Shown one piece after another: positions 23,991 through 36,086 of a DNA stretch of 64,000 nucleotides (its first letter is position 1; each line of letters begins with the position of its first letter). Below the pieces are notes generated by a model. That model saw only the letters and a list, made by a program, of their open reading frames with translations. It was not told where the DNA came from and did not search any database. This DNA is from Prostheceraeus crozeri. Lineage: Eukaryota; Platyhelminthes; Polycladida; Euryleptidae. The stretch spans positions 284,501 through 348,500 of the forward strand of contig CAJQUW010005234.1 in the NCBI GenBank assembly GCA_907163375.1, written 5' to 3'. A program made the translations under genes and the position numbers.

Positions 23991-24820
23991 TTCAAACAAC
24001 GGGAGGTATACAAGTTTTCAGCTTGAAGATTTTCTCCCCTTAAATATATGCAGGTATAGAAGCTGATAATTGCTTGAAAGTCGATGTGTAATCTGTGGTC
24101 TACAAAGCTACAGTCTTCACTAATCACCCGCAGCCAATAATCAATGCAGAAATCATTTGCCAAGATTTCGCGTGATCTTTTGTATCGACAAGGTTTGGTA
24201 GCAAGACATAAAATCATAAGATTGGATCATGATTATGCTTCATGATACCTCCTGAGATTCGGTCCGTGAATTTATCTGAAAGTGAAAATGACTGATTGTC
24301 AGAGAATGGTACGATAATTATTTATACCTTGTGATACTACTTTCATATAGTAGTGTAAATATGATTTTAGTAATTTTACCGTTTTTAGCAATTTTTCAGT
24401 AATTTGTGAGAGTTAATGATTTTCAGCTTTTGGTAATTTAAAGCAAGAATATCATATATGGAAAATGGAACACGTTCTGCTCTTTCATAGGAATTTACAT
24501 GCGCATTTGTCAGAGATCAGCAACTCGCACTGTGTCAACATTCAGCATTTACATCCCATCGCGTTGAAGCATATGGGAAATCCAATATAACTTTTGCAAA
24601 TTTTGCAAATTTGAATATTTTCCATATATACTAGAAATTAGCATTCAGACTTGAGTGACTCGGAGAGTGCCACAAAAGCATTGATTTTATTCACGATATT
24701 TTCCAGATCAGTCTATCATAGATGCAATTATGATTTCAATAACAAACTGGAACAGTTGCAATAAATTAACAATAGAATGAAATAAATAAACGATAGATCA
24801 AATTGCCATGCAAAAGATGT

Positions 24821-24893
24821 GCAGCTGGCAGGATTCGAAACTACGACCCCAGGTTAATCAGACTTGTGCTCTACCAACTGGGCCACAAGCCGC
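24821..24893 (-). tRNA. tRNA-Ile(GAT)-like sequence, probably pseudogene or SINE head
   Basis: On the minus strand a 73-base stretch has an A-box (TGGCCCAGTTGGTAGAGCA), a B-box-like AGTTTCGAATCC, an acceptor stem GCGGCTT/CAGCTGC with one mismatch, and an anticodon arm CAAGT-CTGATTA-ACCTG (4 of 5 pairs) giving anticodon GAT. One extra base sits before the D arm and the T stem has one mismatch. TTTT follows five bases after the end. The defects suggest a decayed tRNA gene or a tRNA-derived SINE. Confidence 0.45.
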
Positions 24894-25142
24894 TTGCATG
24901 CGACGATGGAAACGATAACGAGCGACCAGACAGCAATAACGAGTGATTCAATGGACCCAATTACCGCAGTCCAGTAATTTGTTTCCTGAGAGTTGTATTG
25001 TTTGAGAATTACAATGCAAAATTCCACCTCATTCGGTTACTAAGTGGAGATTCACAATGCTGATTGACTTTAGGAGAAAATATTGTCAAAAATCAGGTAA
25101 CACCGAATATCCTTTATCATACATAATGTATTTTGAAAGAAC

Positions 25143-25558
25143 GGTACTTCTATTCTTCCCCCCCCCTACATTTTTCAAATTTTCCAAAATCATCAAATTT
25201 TGCCAAAGTTAGTCACATTGGGTTTAGAATAGACTTGATCTGTCACTGAGTGACACCACATCACGACTGAGAAGTCTTGCTTGAACGCTGGGATGAAGGA
25301 ATGGTACCTTGGAAACTCAGTTAGAATACATGGTACAGCTGTGATCATGAACTTCGTGTGATTGTTGTCTACAGACAAATGACGGGCAGTTGTCTAATTC
25401 TGAAGCTGTAAATGTTCTACAAGTCAGATAAGAGGAGTTTTACACACTCAACGGTATGCGACGTTAGTGAAACTGTCCGAGGAGCAAGAGAAGATCGTTG
25501 ACGATGCAACACTTACGGGTGTCAACAATAGAAATGTGGGGGGGGGAATAGAAGTACC
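25143..25558. mobile_element. 416-bp TIR element with C/G-run ends (8-bp TSD)
   Basis: The left end GGTACTTCTATTCTTCCCCC is mirrored by a right end of G-run then GAATAGAAGTACC, with an exact 8-bp duplication GAAAGAAC on both sides. It is non-coding. A stretch at 63948-63975 (C-run then TACATTTTTCAAA) resembles its left end. Confidence 0.88.
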
Positions 25559-26042
25559 GAAAGAACTGCATTTTACTAATTTAATTCTTTACTGAGACGC
25601 TTTAGGCACATCGACCAGGATGGTTCCTCTCCTGCGATTAACGTTACCCCTGCAATCATATTGAATCAAAGAGAGGTATCTGCTACTTGCACAAGGGCAT
25701 GAAGACCAGTGATTTCATAGTGCAGCACATAGGGCTCATTCCGACCTGAAAGTCATTTTATTCGTGCATGTCAGTTGCACAAGCATGTAGGCCCATCATC
25801 AACAGCAACTAGTGATGTACATCTTGCACGCCTACATACATTAATTGCGCAAGCAAACATTACTTATCATATCTAAAAAATGAGCAAACTGACATGAACC
25901 CTCAGCGCATAGAGTTGACTTAGTATATAATCTTCATTTCGTACAGCACTTTCTAGCTCTACTATCGGAGTCGGACTCCCATCAAAATGAGGTTTCCACT
26001 TTGCAAGCAAGGATTCGGTGAAAGCTACAAAAGGCAGTAATC

Positions 26043-26175
26043 ATCTCCAAGAGATATCGAGTGTCGAGAAGAGCAGTCAGTTAGAATTCGGCACACACAC
26101 AGATTTGTAGTAGGCATAGAGTGTGTCACTCTGTAGGAAAGTCCCATTTTTGGCCTCGTACTGTCGAGGGCGGTC
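26043..26175 (-). repeat. MITE-P-like end, diverged
   Basis: The reverse complement contains ACGAGGCCAAAAATGGGACT, CCTACTACAAATCTGTG and TGCCGAATTCTAACTGACT, aligning with the ends at 23854 and 57067 with many differences. It is probably an older relative. Confidence 0.55.
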
Positions 26176-26340
26176 GGGGAATCATGGGTGTTGCTGCCTT
26201 TCTCTTTGTCATTCTCTTTAGATATTTAATGTACTACGACAGACGTGCTGACAATCTACAGTGACGCAGTCGAATTATATGCTTATTATATGCTGTCGAT
26301 ATCACTTGGAGATGACTAACAGCCTTCACTCGCATTCCTT

Positions 26341-26420
26341 TTGCACCATCAGCGTGGCCTAGTGAAGATGGTGCGAGCTCGTCTCCACCGCGAACTTCTG
26401 TTCGATTCCTAGGTCAGGCG
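26341..26420 (+). repeat. tRNA-derived SINE-like sequence
   Basis: A polymerase III A-box (TGGCCTAGTGAAG at 26355) and a perfect B-box core (GTTCGATTCC at 26400) stand about 45 bases apart, the spacing found in tRNA genes. The stretch does not fold into a full cloverleaf. An imperfect direct repeat, TGTCATTCTCTTTAGA, occurs at 26211 and 26471 on either side, compatible with a ~230-bp insertion. Confidence 0.5.
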
Positions 26421-26569
26421 AGTACGGTCCGGCAAGGGTGTTGGTGTCCTTTATTGACTTAATAACTGTCATTCTCTTTAGAGATTCAATATACTGCCAC
26501 AAACCTATTTATCCGCAAAAGCTACTCATAATGTGTTCATTTACTGTGTGTTTTGCTTGATTTATTTAA

Positions 26570-28268
26570 GTGATCAAAGCCTCCATGCTTGTCACAAAGA
26601 TATTCTGCAACATAGATAACTATTACAACTTGTTAGTAGTTTCATTCCGTCACCTATTTCGTTCTCAATTGGAAGATATTGAGATTTATTTCATTGATAT
26701 TTACCAAAATGAGTTTTACATACATATTTATACAAAAATAGAAACTTCCATTGAGTATGAATGGAAACTCGGTTCAGACGTTTGCAAATATCAAATACAA
26801 ACACACCGCGACATCCGAACAAATAATAGTTTGAATAGATATGCTAGTTCTGCAATCATGATGATGACTTATACAAATATATTGGTGAAAATTTTCAGTA
26901 GTTATCTTGAGTCGGATTTCGACAGAAACCATAACGTAATCGACATTTGTGGCATCGTCTGGTTTCTGGACATTGAGGCTTAATACAAAATAGAAAATCG
27001 CACCATAATTTGACCTCGTCTTTTTCAGTCTAATAAACAATAACTCATCAAAATATATATACAAGTATCCTGGAAATTTCAATAAAAGTTGATTTTGATG
27101 TTGTCAAAAATCACGGATAGTAAAGTTGATATTGATATCATTGAGATAACAATGCTAAATAATACAGAAGATCTGAACGATTGCATCAAACTAAAGAATG
27201 ATGAAAATTCAATAAAATAAGTAAATGAACTGAAACCACAGTTACAAACTTCAAATTACCGAAAAATCAAACATCATCAAAAAGTATTCAGACAGTTTCA
27301 GTGAAATGTTTTAGATCTTGGGATAAAAGACAACAAAAGAATTAATAGTGAATTCTGGTCGATGTTCCCACAGTCGTCAAGAATCCCTGTCTTCCGTGAC
27401 TGCGCCGCACTTTTCACACCTCTGTCTCATATTCACGTTGAAAGTGATCACTAATTTAGATAAAAAAGATATTAATAATTAACTTCATGAGTACCACAGA
27501 ATCAGATTGATTATTCGATTCAGTTTACTAAAAGTTCATAATCAAATTTGGGACAAATGCAGAGACTAAGTTGGCAGAAAGCGACATTTAACGCATTGGT
27601 TGAAAGGACAAACAGTCTTCAATCGCTTGCGGATTGATGTGAATTTCTTCGAAATACTCCAGATTCAAAAAATTCAGATGATAGCGCTCAAGTGCTGATG
27701 ATCAAATTAATCCTTCCAATCATTACTTTAAAAGACAGCAAGTGCACGAAAAACGCTCACAAACTTGACATCATCGGTGTCATGCCCCATGCGTGGGGCA
27801 CATTGAAACACACAGTGGGGCACTATGAGCCACCTTTGTTTATTGCTCTCTTATTCAACTTTATTAGACTTTATCTATCTGATTTATTGCTTCAGCTCAT
27901 GAATAACCAAAATCAAGCAACAAAATTAATAGATTGAGATTTTTTTGGCAAAGTTGATGGCAAATGTTTAATGTGATAGCAATGCATACTAATTTCTAGA
28001 AGTAAAATGTTCATAGACTATCAGATAAATAGCATTATTCATCGCTATAAGAACCTTGGTAAGAGCATTAGTGCTGAATGTATTGATATACATGTGCAAC
28101 TACATTTATCATTTGTGATCATCAGTTTAAGTATGCGCTGGCATTACGCATTACATATAGACATGGAAGACAAGAGTAGGCCTAGACAAAAAAGCTGAGA
28201 GGTTATCAAAAATCAAAACGAAACTGCTAACGTTTCAATTTGTTTGACTAGCAGGCAGGTTCCAGTTT
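26570..28268. other. No supported gene
   Basis: A 137-codon frame at 26570-26983 starts at GTG, is rich in Ile, Tyr and Asn as expected of random AT-rich DNA, and matches nothing I know. The 27.8-kb part holds GGGGCAC motifs described separately. Confidence 0.4.
27791..27835. repeat. GGGGCAC-motif cluster 1
   Basis: Contains CGTGGGGCACATTGAA and AGTGGGGCACTATGAGCCA; the second is identical over 19 bases to 29163-29181. Both read as VGH(I/Y)E in one frame. Confidence 0.6.
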
Positions 28269-28276
28269 ATTCAAAG

Positions 28277-28903
28277 CAGAGCTGGAAAAATTCCACTGAA
28301 ATTTTTTAATTCCAATTCCAGAGCAGAAATTTCAATTCCAACTCCAATTCCAATTCCAGTCGAAACAGTTCAATTCAATTCCAATTCCATTATGAGATTC
28401 AATTCCAATGATTTCATGTCGCGTATAGTGTATTATGCTAATGTATCTAACGTCTGTTCTCTTCAATCGAACCCATGTGCCCTTATCCTATCCTCGTTGT
28501 TCCTGCGTCGTTCCTATGTGCGTTCTCATGTTTATAGTTCATATTTTTTGTACATGTATACGTCTAACCGGTCTGCCTACGCCATTTTCGTTTCGTAAAC
28601 GAGATATTCAATATCTCGTGAAAAAAAGAAAGAAAAGAAAATTAACGGTCAGCAAAGAATCAAACGCTGAGAGAGAGATGAGATGCGAATAAATCGATTA
28701 ATAAACTGATAGAAGAAGGAAATTCAATGTGCGAATAACGTGATTGTTGATGACAGAAAAAACGACAATAAAAATGATATCATGAAATCTGATTAATGGT
28801 CTATGTTAAAAAAAGAGATTAAAAAAAAAGAGATCCAATTCCGACGAAAAATGGAATTAATTCCGGATCGGAATTAATTCCAATTCCGACTTTTCCAACT
28901 CTG
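28277..28903. mobile_element. hAT-type MITE rich in TTCCAATTCC (627 bp)
   Basis: The ends CAGAGCTGGAAAAATTCC and TTTTCCAACTCTG are inverted, with an exact 8-bp duplication ATTCAAAG on both sides. Both are diagnostic of hAT transposons. Near each end the word TTCCAATTCC (or its complement) recurs, probably as transposase binding sites. No transposase is encoded; two short frames at 28392-28692 are unsupported. Confidence 0.92.
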
Positions 28904-28911
28904 ATTCAAAG

Positions 28912-31300
28912 CCACATCATTTTGATTGTGATCACTGATTTACATCAATTGTCAATTACTTTTTTCAATATTTATTCTTCGCCAGGCTTCCATGATGCTT
29001 CGTTTTTGAAAAGAGCTACAGCGCACAAAAGCGAATACCATAGCTGCTCAAATATTTTTATATAATCAATTTGATAGCGTTGCAGACTAATTTGTAGCAT
29101 AATCACACTTCAAAATTTATAAATCACCTCGTTCACTCAATGAAAGAAAAATTGAGTATCGAAGTGGGGCACTATGAGCCATGTTCAAAGTGCCCCATCT
29201 TGGGTGGTTCAATGTGCCCCACATCGTTAACTTTTCAAAGACGTGCTCGTGTTCAAATAAGACTGTACTCAAGTAATTTTCATCTTCTAGATTAATCAAA
29301 CTGAGAAAGAATGTTTGAGAAAAATGCTATCTAATGAAAATATTCGCGAGGTTGTGACAAGGTTTTGGCAAGGTCTACGTTACATAAAAAACAAAAGTTC
29401 TGATTTTCTAAAAATTTACTTTTTCATTGAAACTTTTGAAAATCCTGTGAAAATAGTGATAGCATAAACAATTGAAATTATCAGAGGAATCATGTTTATT
29501 TGTTTCAATTAACAATGTCTTAAAGCATAAAGCTTCCACTATTTGTAGTTTCGCAGAAATGGCTGGTGGTTCAATGTGTCCCACCCTTCCCTATTCATGT
29601 TTGCTTCATTTTGCATCCGATCAAAGATCAAACCTCATTCCCAAGACTCCAACTTATTAACTGAAAACAAAGTTTTCTTCAATGTAGTTTCATGTTCATC
29701 ATGCATCGATGCTTTTCAACATTTGACATGCATAAAAGTTGCCGGTTATTTAAGCATTTCCTCCAAGCACATGAAAAGATTAAATAGAAAATATATAATT
29801 CTCTCTATCCCCATATTGAAATCTCACGGAATGATATGATCACTGTCTTTGGCATCCAGCAATTTTGATCTTTCAGATACCTTGCGAATCTCCGCGTTAA
29901 GAAAATACAAAGACGACACTGCAGTGTCAGATTCCATTCCAAGTTACATGTCATCGGAATCCCAAATAACCACACACACGAAAAAGGGCATAACATCCAT
30001 GACGCTTAAACTTGGATGTCAACGTGTTTATGAAAGTTGTAGACAGAAATATAAAGCTTTAACAATCTGCTGGAATTATGAAATATCAACACTTCAAATG
30101 TCTGGTCAGGAGGTCACCACATAACGTAGGCAACAACATTGAACAACGCAGCTGCGTAAATTTGAGGTTTACACCCTCATATGCGTACTGCGTACTTTAG
30201 GGGCCGGCAAAATGACCCGAAAATGTATTATGGCAATCTTTGAAAGCAACATGAGCTGCGATAGACACGTCACCCATGGAATACTTCCACCCAGGTTTCT
30301 TCAAAATCTGACCAAGAGTGAAATGACTAGTGATCTTGTTTGAGAGAAAAAGTTACATTTTTCGAGCTATTGGTTATTGCAGAAATGTAATCTGGTGTGC
30401 ATTGACCCGCTATTGGCCAAACATTACATCCAATTGCAAGATTAGGATGCCTGAAATAATCGATCCAAAAGTATACTCATCTGCTTATAATTTCAGCTAA
30501 AAGAAGTGTTTCTCATATTCAACTGGTATGTTGGAATTTTCCATATTTGACTCTAGCAAGGTAAGGAGTTTGACAGGTATCCTATTGTCATACATTATTG
30601 TGATTCAGGTTTACTCACAATCAAGCATTTAATTGAATAAAAGGGGTGACCTCCATTGAACGGATTGTACTGTCCTCTACTACTACACAGGTGTATTGCA
30701 CGTGTATTTGCAAGTTTTGCAACAATCTAATTTTTTTGTGCAAGGTGTCTTTCTTTTGCGGCAATAAGCAGATGGAAAACAATAAATTGTCAAGTGCTCT
30801 GATTGGAATCGCTCTTTTGAAATAGTTATAGCAAATAATGACTTCAACTAAATCGGTGAAAAATGACGATCTTGGATATCATGTTGTTGATACTTTAAAA
30901 TGTATGAAAATAAGTATGCTTAATCAATATAGTGCTTTTATATATTATTCAATAGTAAAGAAATAAAGCATGAGTAATGAATAAAGTAATGTTAGTCTTC
31001 TTAATAATTTGCTTAGCATATCATGTGTGTTGTAAGTCGATTTTCATGACACCTGAAGTGTACATATCTTTTCAAATAGGAGGATATTATGATTTCAAAA
31101 TAGCAATGAAGGTCAAACATAGCTTATAACTTCCTACCGTCATTTTCCCCAATCAGAATGCGAGTCATATGTAATAATTTCATATCATATATTATTGTAA
31201 ATAATTCCATGATATAGGACTATCGGCGATATTTAGTGAGGCATTTAGCGAAGTAAAAGTTGGACGTAGTAGAGCATTAGCAAATAATAATTAATGCATT
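28912..31300. other. No recognisable gene; GGGGCAC-motif cluster 2
   Basis: At 29163-29222 the minus strand reads VGHIEPPKMGHFEHGS, and GGTGGTTCAATGTG(C/T)CCCAC occurs at 29203 and 29565. The rest shows only short frames. Confidence 0.5.
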
Positions 31301-31399
31301 TCTAAAAAGGTAATTGAAAAATATAGCGCCACCGTTCGAAAGTAGTGTAGAGTGCCGTCGTTGTTTATTGTAGGTTTTGATTTTTAAATATTTGTTTTT

Positions 31400-31455
31400 A
31401 GCACTTTTGCAAGCAATGTGCGTTGTTGCTTCTTCTCAATTGAACAAAATATTAG
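31400..31455 (+). other. Candidate small coding exon (host?), weak
   Basis: TTTTTAG precedes and GTGAGT follows a 53-base segment that contains ATG and reads MCVVASSQLNKILG up to the donor. Both splice signals match consensus, and the longer frame begins hydrophobically (FLALLQAMCVVASS). This could be a first exon ending in a signal peptide. No downstream exon is identified; chance is quite possible. Confidence 0.2.
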
Positions 31456-31711
31456 GTGAGTCACACAGTTACACAGCGCTAAGCAGTGTTTTGTTGTGTG
31501 GAAAAAGTTGTCGCAATGTCGATTGTATGTTATTCGTACGTTTACTAAATCTATGCCTTCTTATCTATGCCATCTTCTTATGTTTACATCATGCTGCCTC
31601 TATTTTCTGGCAGCAACTATATATCTTAGGAGGAGTGATTTTAAAAACCACGTATTCACCTCTTTAGCTATGAATGAACAGTAGGATAACTAGTTCGCTC
31701 GTATTGATCTG

Positions 31712-31908
<197 letters not shown>

Positions 31909-32209
31909 CAAAAAAAATCAATGTACCTGTCAACAAGTCTATGTCCTTGTCTTCGATCACGGGATCTCATTCTGTCACCCCCTTCACTTGGATAAAGCCT
32001 TTCAAAGTCAGAAAGGTGAGCATTTATGGTCAAAAGTTTTATAATGCATCTTGTTCGAGAAATAGCCCCACATCCATCTAATTTTAAAGACATTGAATCC
32101 TGATGCGCGAAAAAAATGATGCATCTCAATTATCAAAAATGCAGTCAAATGCTAATCCATCGTACTAACTGGTACTGTTTTGCATTATGATGGCATCCAA
32201 GTAACTTCA

Positions 32210-32700
32210 TCTGTGAGTGTGTTGGGAGTTATCATAAAGGATGATTTAAATGGAGCGCTCATTTTGAGAAAGTCATTTGCACTGGATCCAGACGCCTACA
32301 TCTTCTGCGGTGCTTGAAACCGTTCGTCTCAAAGGAAAAACTGCTCGAAGTCTACTTGACAACTATTCAATCAATTGTCATCACCTCTATTTTGTAAAGT
32401 CAGTGATTCAATTGCTGAAAAACTCGATAAACTGAAGAGAAGAGCCCATAGGATTATATGTGATCCTTCTTGTAAATGCTCCATCATACCTGACATCGCT
32501 GTGATTAGCTGTGATTAGAGAGCGGCTCGCCACTGACTATCTCAGAAAATGTAATCTTCCCGACCTACCCTGCAAAACCGTGTTCCAAAAATTTTACCTC
32601 GCTCTGGTCATTATTCGATGCCGTTATGTTCCACATCCAGACGCTTAAGCACTTTCTTTCCATACACTTGCCTCTTGTCGAACAGCAAAATTTCTTCTTC
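32210..32700 (+). pseudogene. LINE fragment, CR1/L2-like RT C-terminus
   Basis: Across frames the plus strand gives LGVIIKDDLN and WSAHFEKV, SRRLHLLRCLKPFVSKEKLL, EVYLTTIQSIVITSIL, EKLDKLKRRAHRIICDPSC, and a tail with RSFHTLASC-like residues. This is the connector and thumb region found after the YADD motif in CR1/L2-type elements. Frames shift and several stops interrupt it, so it is an old copy. The catalytic core is missing. Confidence 0.75.
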
Positions 32701-33162
32701 TAATTAATTCGTTGATCTAAGCAGGATCCATCTCACTGTCTCCTATCGAGATGTAGTTTCTGTATTTCTGTTAATCAGAATTTGAATTTGTATTCCGTGA
32801 CTTCTGTACTTTATGACTTTTTATTTGATATTAAAAACCATCTGCTGTTTTTCAAAGTACAACATGTGGTAACCGTGCCCTTCGAAGACAGTGAAGATGC
32901 GAGGAGTGCAAACTATGAGTAAAATATCTATGGTGGCTCCTATCAAACCCGTCTCTGCACGAAAATGACACTTATGAAAGCCTGGAAAATGATATTTAAG
33001 TCAATATTCATTAGTTTAAGGTAAATTCTGCATTGAATGTCATTATAAATAAATTTCTAAGAAGCAGAAAACATGCTTTAAAACACGCCATGATTTTCAT
33101 GCTGACTTCCAACGAAGCAATTCTATTAACAATCCTCGACATTAAAAAGGACGTGCTAACTA

Positions 33163-34818
33163 CAGATTGTTTCATAAAAAATGGATCACCCTTAAACATC
33201 GCCTTAACTTCAACTTTGTCTAACTCCGCCAAACTTGAACGAATTTCTCTGAAATTTGGAAGATATGTCAGTTGTGCTTACTAATATCATTGTTGGAAAT
33301 TTCAAGCATGAATATTGAGTTGTTTTCCTGTTATAGATAAAAAAGTAGTAGATAATTTGATCTTCATTTAGCAATGTTACACAAAATCATACCTCACTCC
33401 TATAAAATTACATTTGTTTCCTTTGTTATGTAATATGTTGTTCTACAAGCCAAAAGCTATCAAGAAAAACAAAAATAAAGAAAATCGGTCAATCAGAGCC
33501 AGTATAGCACCATTATTCATCAACAATAATGTAACTGCTACATGTGATTAACTGGACTTCATGTTCCATAGCTTCCTGACTTCGTTGCGGTGGTGTTGGC
33601 AGCACTCCTGATTGCTTTCAGCTAGAAATCTATCTCTTACCGGTTGAAAACAATACAAAGCACAAATGAACAATAACGAGATCGCATTCACAAAAGGCAA
33701 AGTGTCAGCCTTGCTAGAACTAGGGTTTTCTTTGCGAGCTACAAGCAAGCGACTAAATGTCCCTTACACAAATGTGCATCGATGGTATAATGATGATTTT
33801 CGACTGTGTCGTAAAGAGGGCTCTGGCCGTCCACGCAAAACATCCAAACGTAGAGACTGCCTAATTTTGAGATTTGTTAAAGTTGATCCAAGTCTCTCGT
33901 TAACTGAGATGGCTGCACTAGTATCGTCTATTTCTAAGTCCACTATTCGTAGAAGACTTATTGAGTCGAATTTCAAGAGCTGTAAGAAGCCCTCTCAGAT
34001 CGAATTATCAGATCAGCATACAAAAAGACGTCTCAGATGGGCAATGAGTCATTGTCACTGGCGAAATCAATGGGATCGGGTTGCCTGGTCTGATGAGGCA
34101 TCAGTCCGTCTGAAGGATAGTGATGGTCGATTGAGATTATGGATAAAATCTGATCAGGAAATTCCGAGACATTTACATCGTCCCCGGGTACAAGGTGGTG
34201 CGACTCTACTGATTTGGGCTGGCATTTGGACCAATTGCCGCTCTGAACTTCACATACAGCAAGGAACCATGAATTCTGAACGCTATGTGAATGTTTTACG
34301 AATGAACATTGGCCAAATGACAAATCAAGTTGGTGATCCATCGACTTGGTTATTTATGGATGATAATGCTACGTGTCACAGGAGTAGTAGAGTCAACTTA
34401 TGCAAGTCTCAATTAGGGCTTAGGACATTATCTTGGCCAGCTCGTTCTCCTGATCTGAATCCCATAGAAAATGTATGGAGTATTCTAAAACGTAACGTTC
34501 GTCGTTCACTGCTACCGACAGATGGCGTATCACAACTTACGTCACTGTTAAAAAGAGAGTGGAGAAAGTTAGATCAGTCAAAAATCAACGATATCATCGA
34601 ATCAATGCCTAGACGAATTGGTAATGTCATTGACAATAAGGGTAGGACCACAAAGTATTAGCTTCTTAAGAACCGTTACTGTATCATAGCTTATCAGATT
34701 ATATAAGGACATTTAAATATATTAAGGACATGAAATAACATGAAAAATGCTTTCTTTATCATACTTATGTTTTATTTAGTCAAATTTTAGGATGATCCAC
34801 TTTTTATGAAACGGACTG
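33163..34818 (+). mobile_element. Tc1-B: complete Tc1 transposon (1.66 kb)
   Basis: TA flanks both ends; the ends read CAGATTGTTTCATAAAAAATGG and the complement of CAGTCCGTTTCATAAAAAGT. It matches Tc1-A throughout except for about 70 extra bases at 34689-34760, which include a repeated ATGATA. It contains one intact transposase gene and is probably the youngest autonomous element here. Confidence 0.93.
33666..34661 (+). CDS. Tc1 transposase, DD34E, apparently intact
   Basis: 331 codons from ATG, close to the usual ~340 of Tc1 enzymes. Residues ~1-60 form the first helix-turn-helix (LLELGFSLRATSKRLNVPYT), followed by the GSGRPRKTSKRRD hook and a second helix-turn-helix ending in STIRRRLIESNFKSCKK. 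Catalytic residues are in VAWSDEASVRL (Asp), LFMDDNATCH (Asp) and SPDLNPIENVW (Glu), with 34 residues between the last two, the Tc1 signature. The enzyme cuts at the terminal repeats and inserts at TA. The gene is unspliced and lies centrally between the ends. It could also act on Tc1-A, whose ends match. No stop, shift or missing key residue is seen. Confidence 0.93.
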   Translation: MNNNEIAFTKGKVSALLELGFSLRATSKRLNVPYTNVHRWYNDDFRLCRKEGSGRPRKTSKRRDCLILRFVKVDPSLSLTEMAALVSSISKSTIRRRLIESNFKSCKKPSQIELSDQHTKRRLRWAMSHCHWRNQWDRVAWSDEASVRLKDSDGRLRLWIKSDQEIPRHLHRPRVQGGATLLIWAGIWTNCRSELHIQQGTMNSERYVNVLRMNIGQMTNQVGDPSTWLFMDDNATCHRSSRVNLCKSQLGLRTLSWPARSPDLNPIENVWSILKRNVRRSLLPTDGVSQLTSLLKREWRKLDQSKINDIIESMPRRIGNVIDNKGRTTKY

Positions 34819-35230
34819 TAGCTGGCTCTGGCATCCTTAGAAAATATAAAACTTTATACTAAATCATCGCTAACCAAGGCACAACCATTGTGTAGTCAGT
34901 GTTGGGTATACGTTTTCACAAAATAGAACATTGGCAACGGTATTCAAACTTTTGCTTTGGTATTAAGTCAGCCACGTAATTGATCATTGATTGTATGCAT
35001 GTGTGACAGGAAAGAGTTTTTGACTATTTGACTATCATTTTTGGAATTAAAGTTCACCCTGTGTATGTTATTGGAAGCTGTGAGTACATTTGCGTAAGAA
35101 ATGGATTATGGCCAGTTGGGAGGCGTGTGAAAGCCATCATGTCATAGCATGGCATGAACGAGTGACAATGTCGTCGGAATGGACATATGGAGAGATGGTG
35201 CTATCAAGTGCGAGTACAGTGAGCTTTACA

Positions 35231-35832
35231 CAGTGGCGGCTCGTCCATTTGGGCAGGTGGGGCACTGCCTCACCTATTGAAATGTTGTCTAACTTAAATA
35301 ACCAGCAACATCAGTAGTAGACTCCATTTCTTGATCATAAATTTCAACTATACTTCATGTACATCTATTCCATTTGCGCGACAGTGACGCTAGCAGAATC
35401 CATCTATCGTTTTCAAGACTGATGGGCGCGCCCAAACATCGAGATTGAGATGACGTGAGAGTGGTTCATTTCACGATCTGAGCGAATAGACAGAATTAAC
35501 ACGCGATGAATGCGTCACAGAATGGGCACTCGAGAGGGAGCCCTAACGCTTCTGATTGGTTAACCGTCAATGCAAAGACAATGCATTGTGATTCCCTTTT
35601 TACTGAGTGAGGTGATGTGAGGTTAGCACCAGCGATCAGTCCATGAATAGACAAAATGTTGCTTCAACCGTGCAACTAAATGCAGTGACATAGACTTACA
35701 CATGTATAGCATGTTGCTAATATATTCTTTGCTTTTCATTTACGAAATAAGATCCTCTTAGACTAGATTTTTGATTATGTAAAAATTTCATGCTTATGCC
35801 CCACCTGGACCAAATGTCACGAGCCGCCACTG
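35231..35832. mobile_element. hAT-type MITE, CAGTGGCGGCTCGT ends (602 bp)
   Basis: Perfect terminal CAGTGGCGGCTCGT/ACGAGCCGCCACTG and an exact 8-bp duplication GCTTTACA. This terminal sequence is typical of hAT families seen in many animals. Just inside, GGGCAGGTGGGGC and GCCCCACCTGGACC extend the inverted repeat. It is non-coding. Confidence 0.94.
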
Positions 35833-35899
35833 GCTTTACATCAAAGAAGTATGCTTGGCCTCGGAAGTGTGGGGAACGATTATGAATATACATAATTTT

Positions 35900-36076
35900 T
35901 TCATCGACAGGTCGTTTCATCAATATCTATGTCCAGAGTCAGAAGACGTTGGAGTCCCTGATAATCTCAAAGACATCATTATTTGATGTGTATGAATTAT
36001 TGAGTTAATATATCTGTCTTTAAATATCTATGGATGCATGATACTCTTGAGCAAATATCATCCACCTGTCGATGAA
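35900..36076. mobile_element. Palindromic MITE, copy 2 (~177 bp)
   Basis: Left end TTCATCGACAGGTCG; right half CTATGGATGCATGATACTCT and CACCTGTCGATGAA. It shares the right half of the 19.9-kb palindrome; its left half has diverged. Confidence 0.6.
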
Positions 36077-36086
36077 GTGAACCACC

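Noticed and set aside
26570-26983. 137-codon frame
   Set aside because: GTG start, composition like random AT-rich DNA, no known motif, no splice context.
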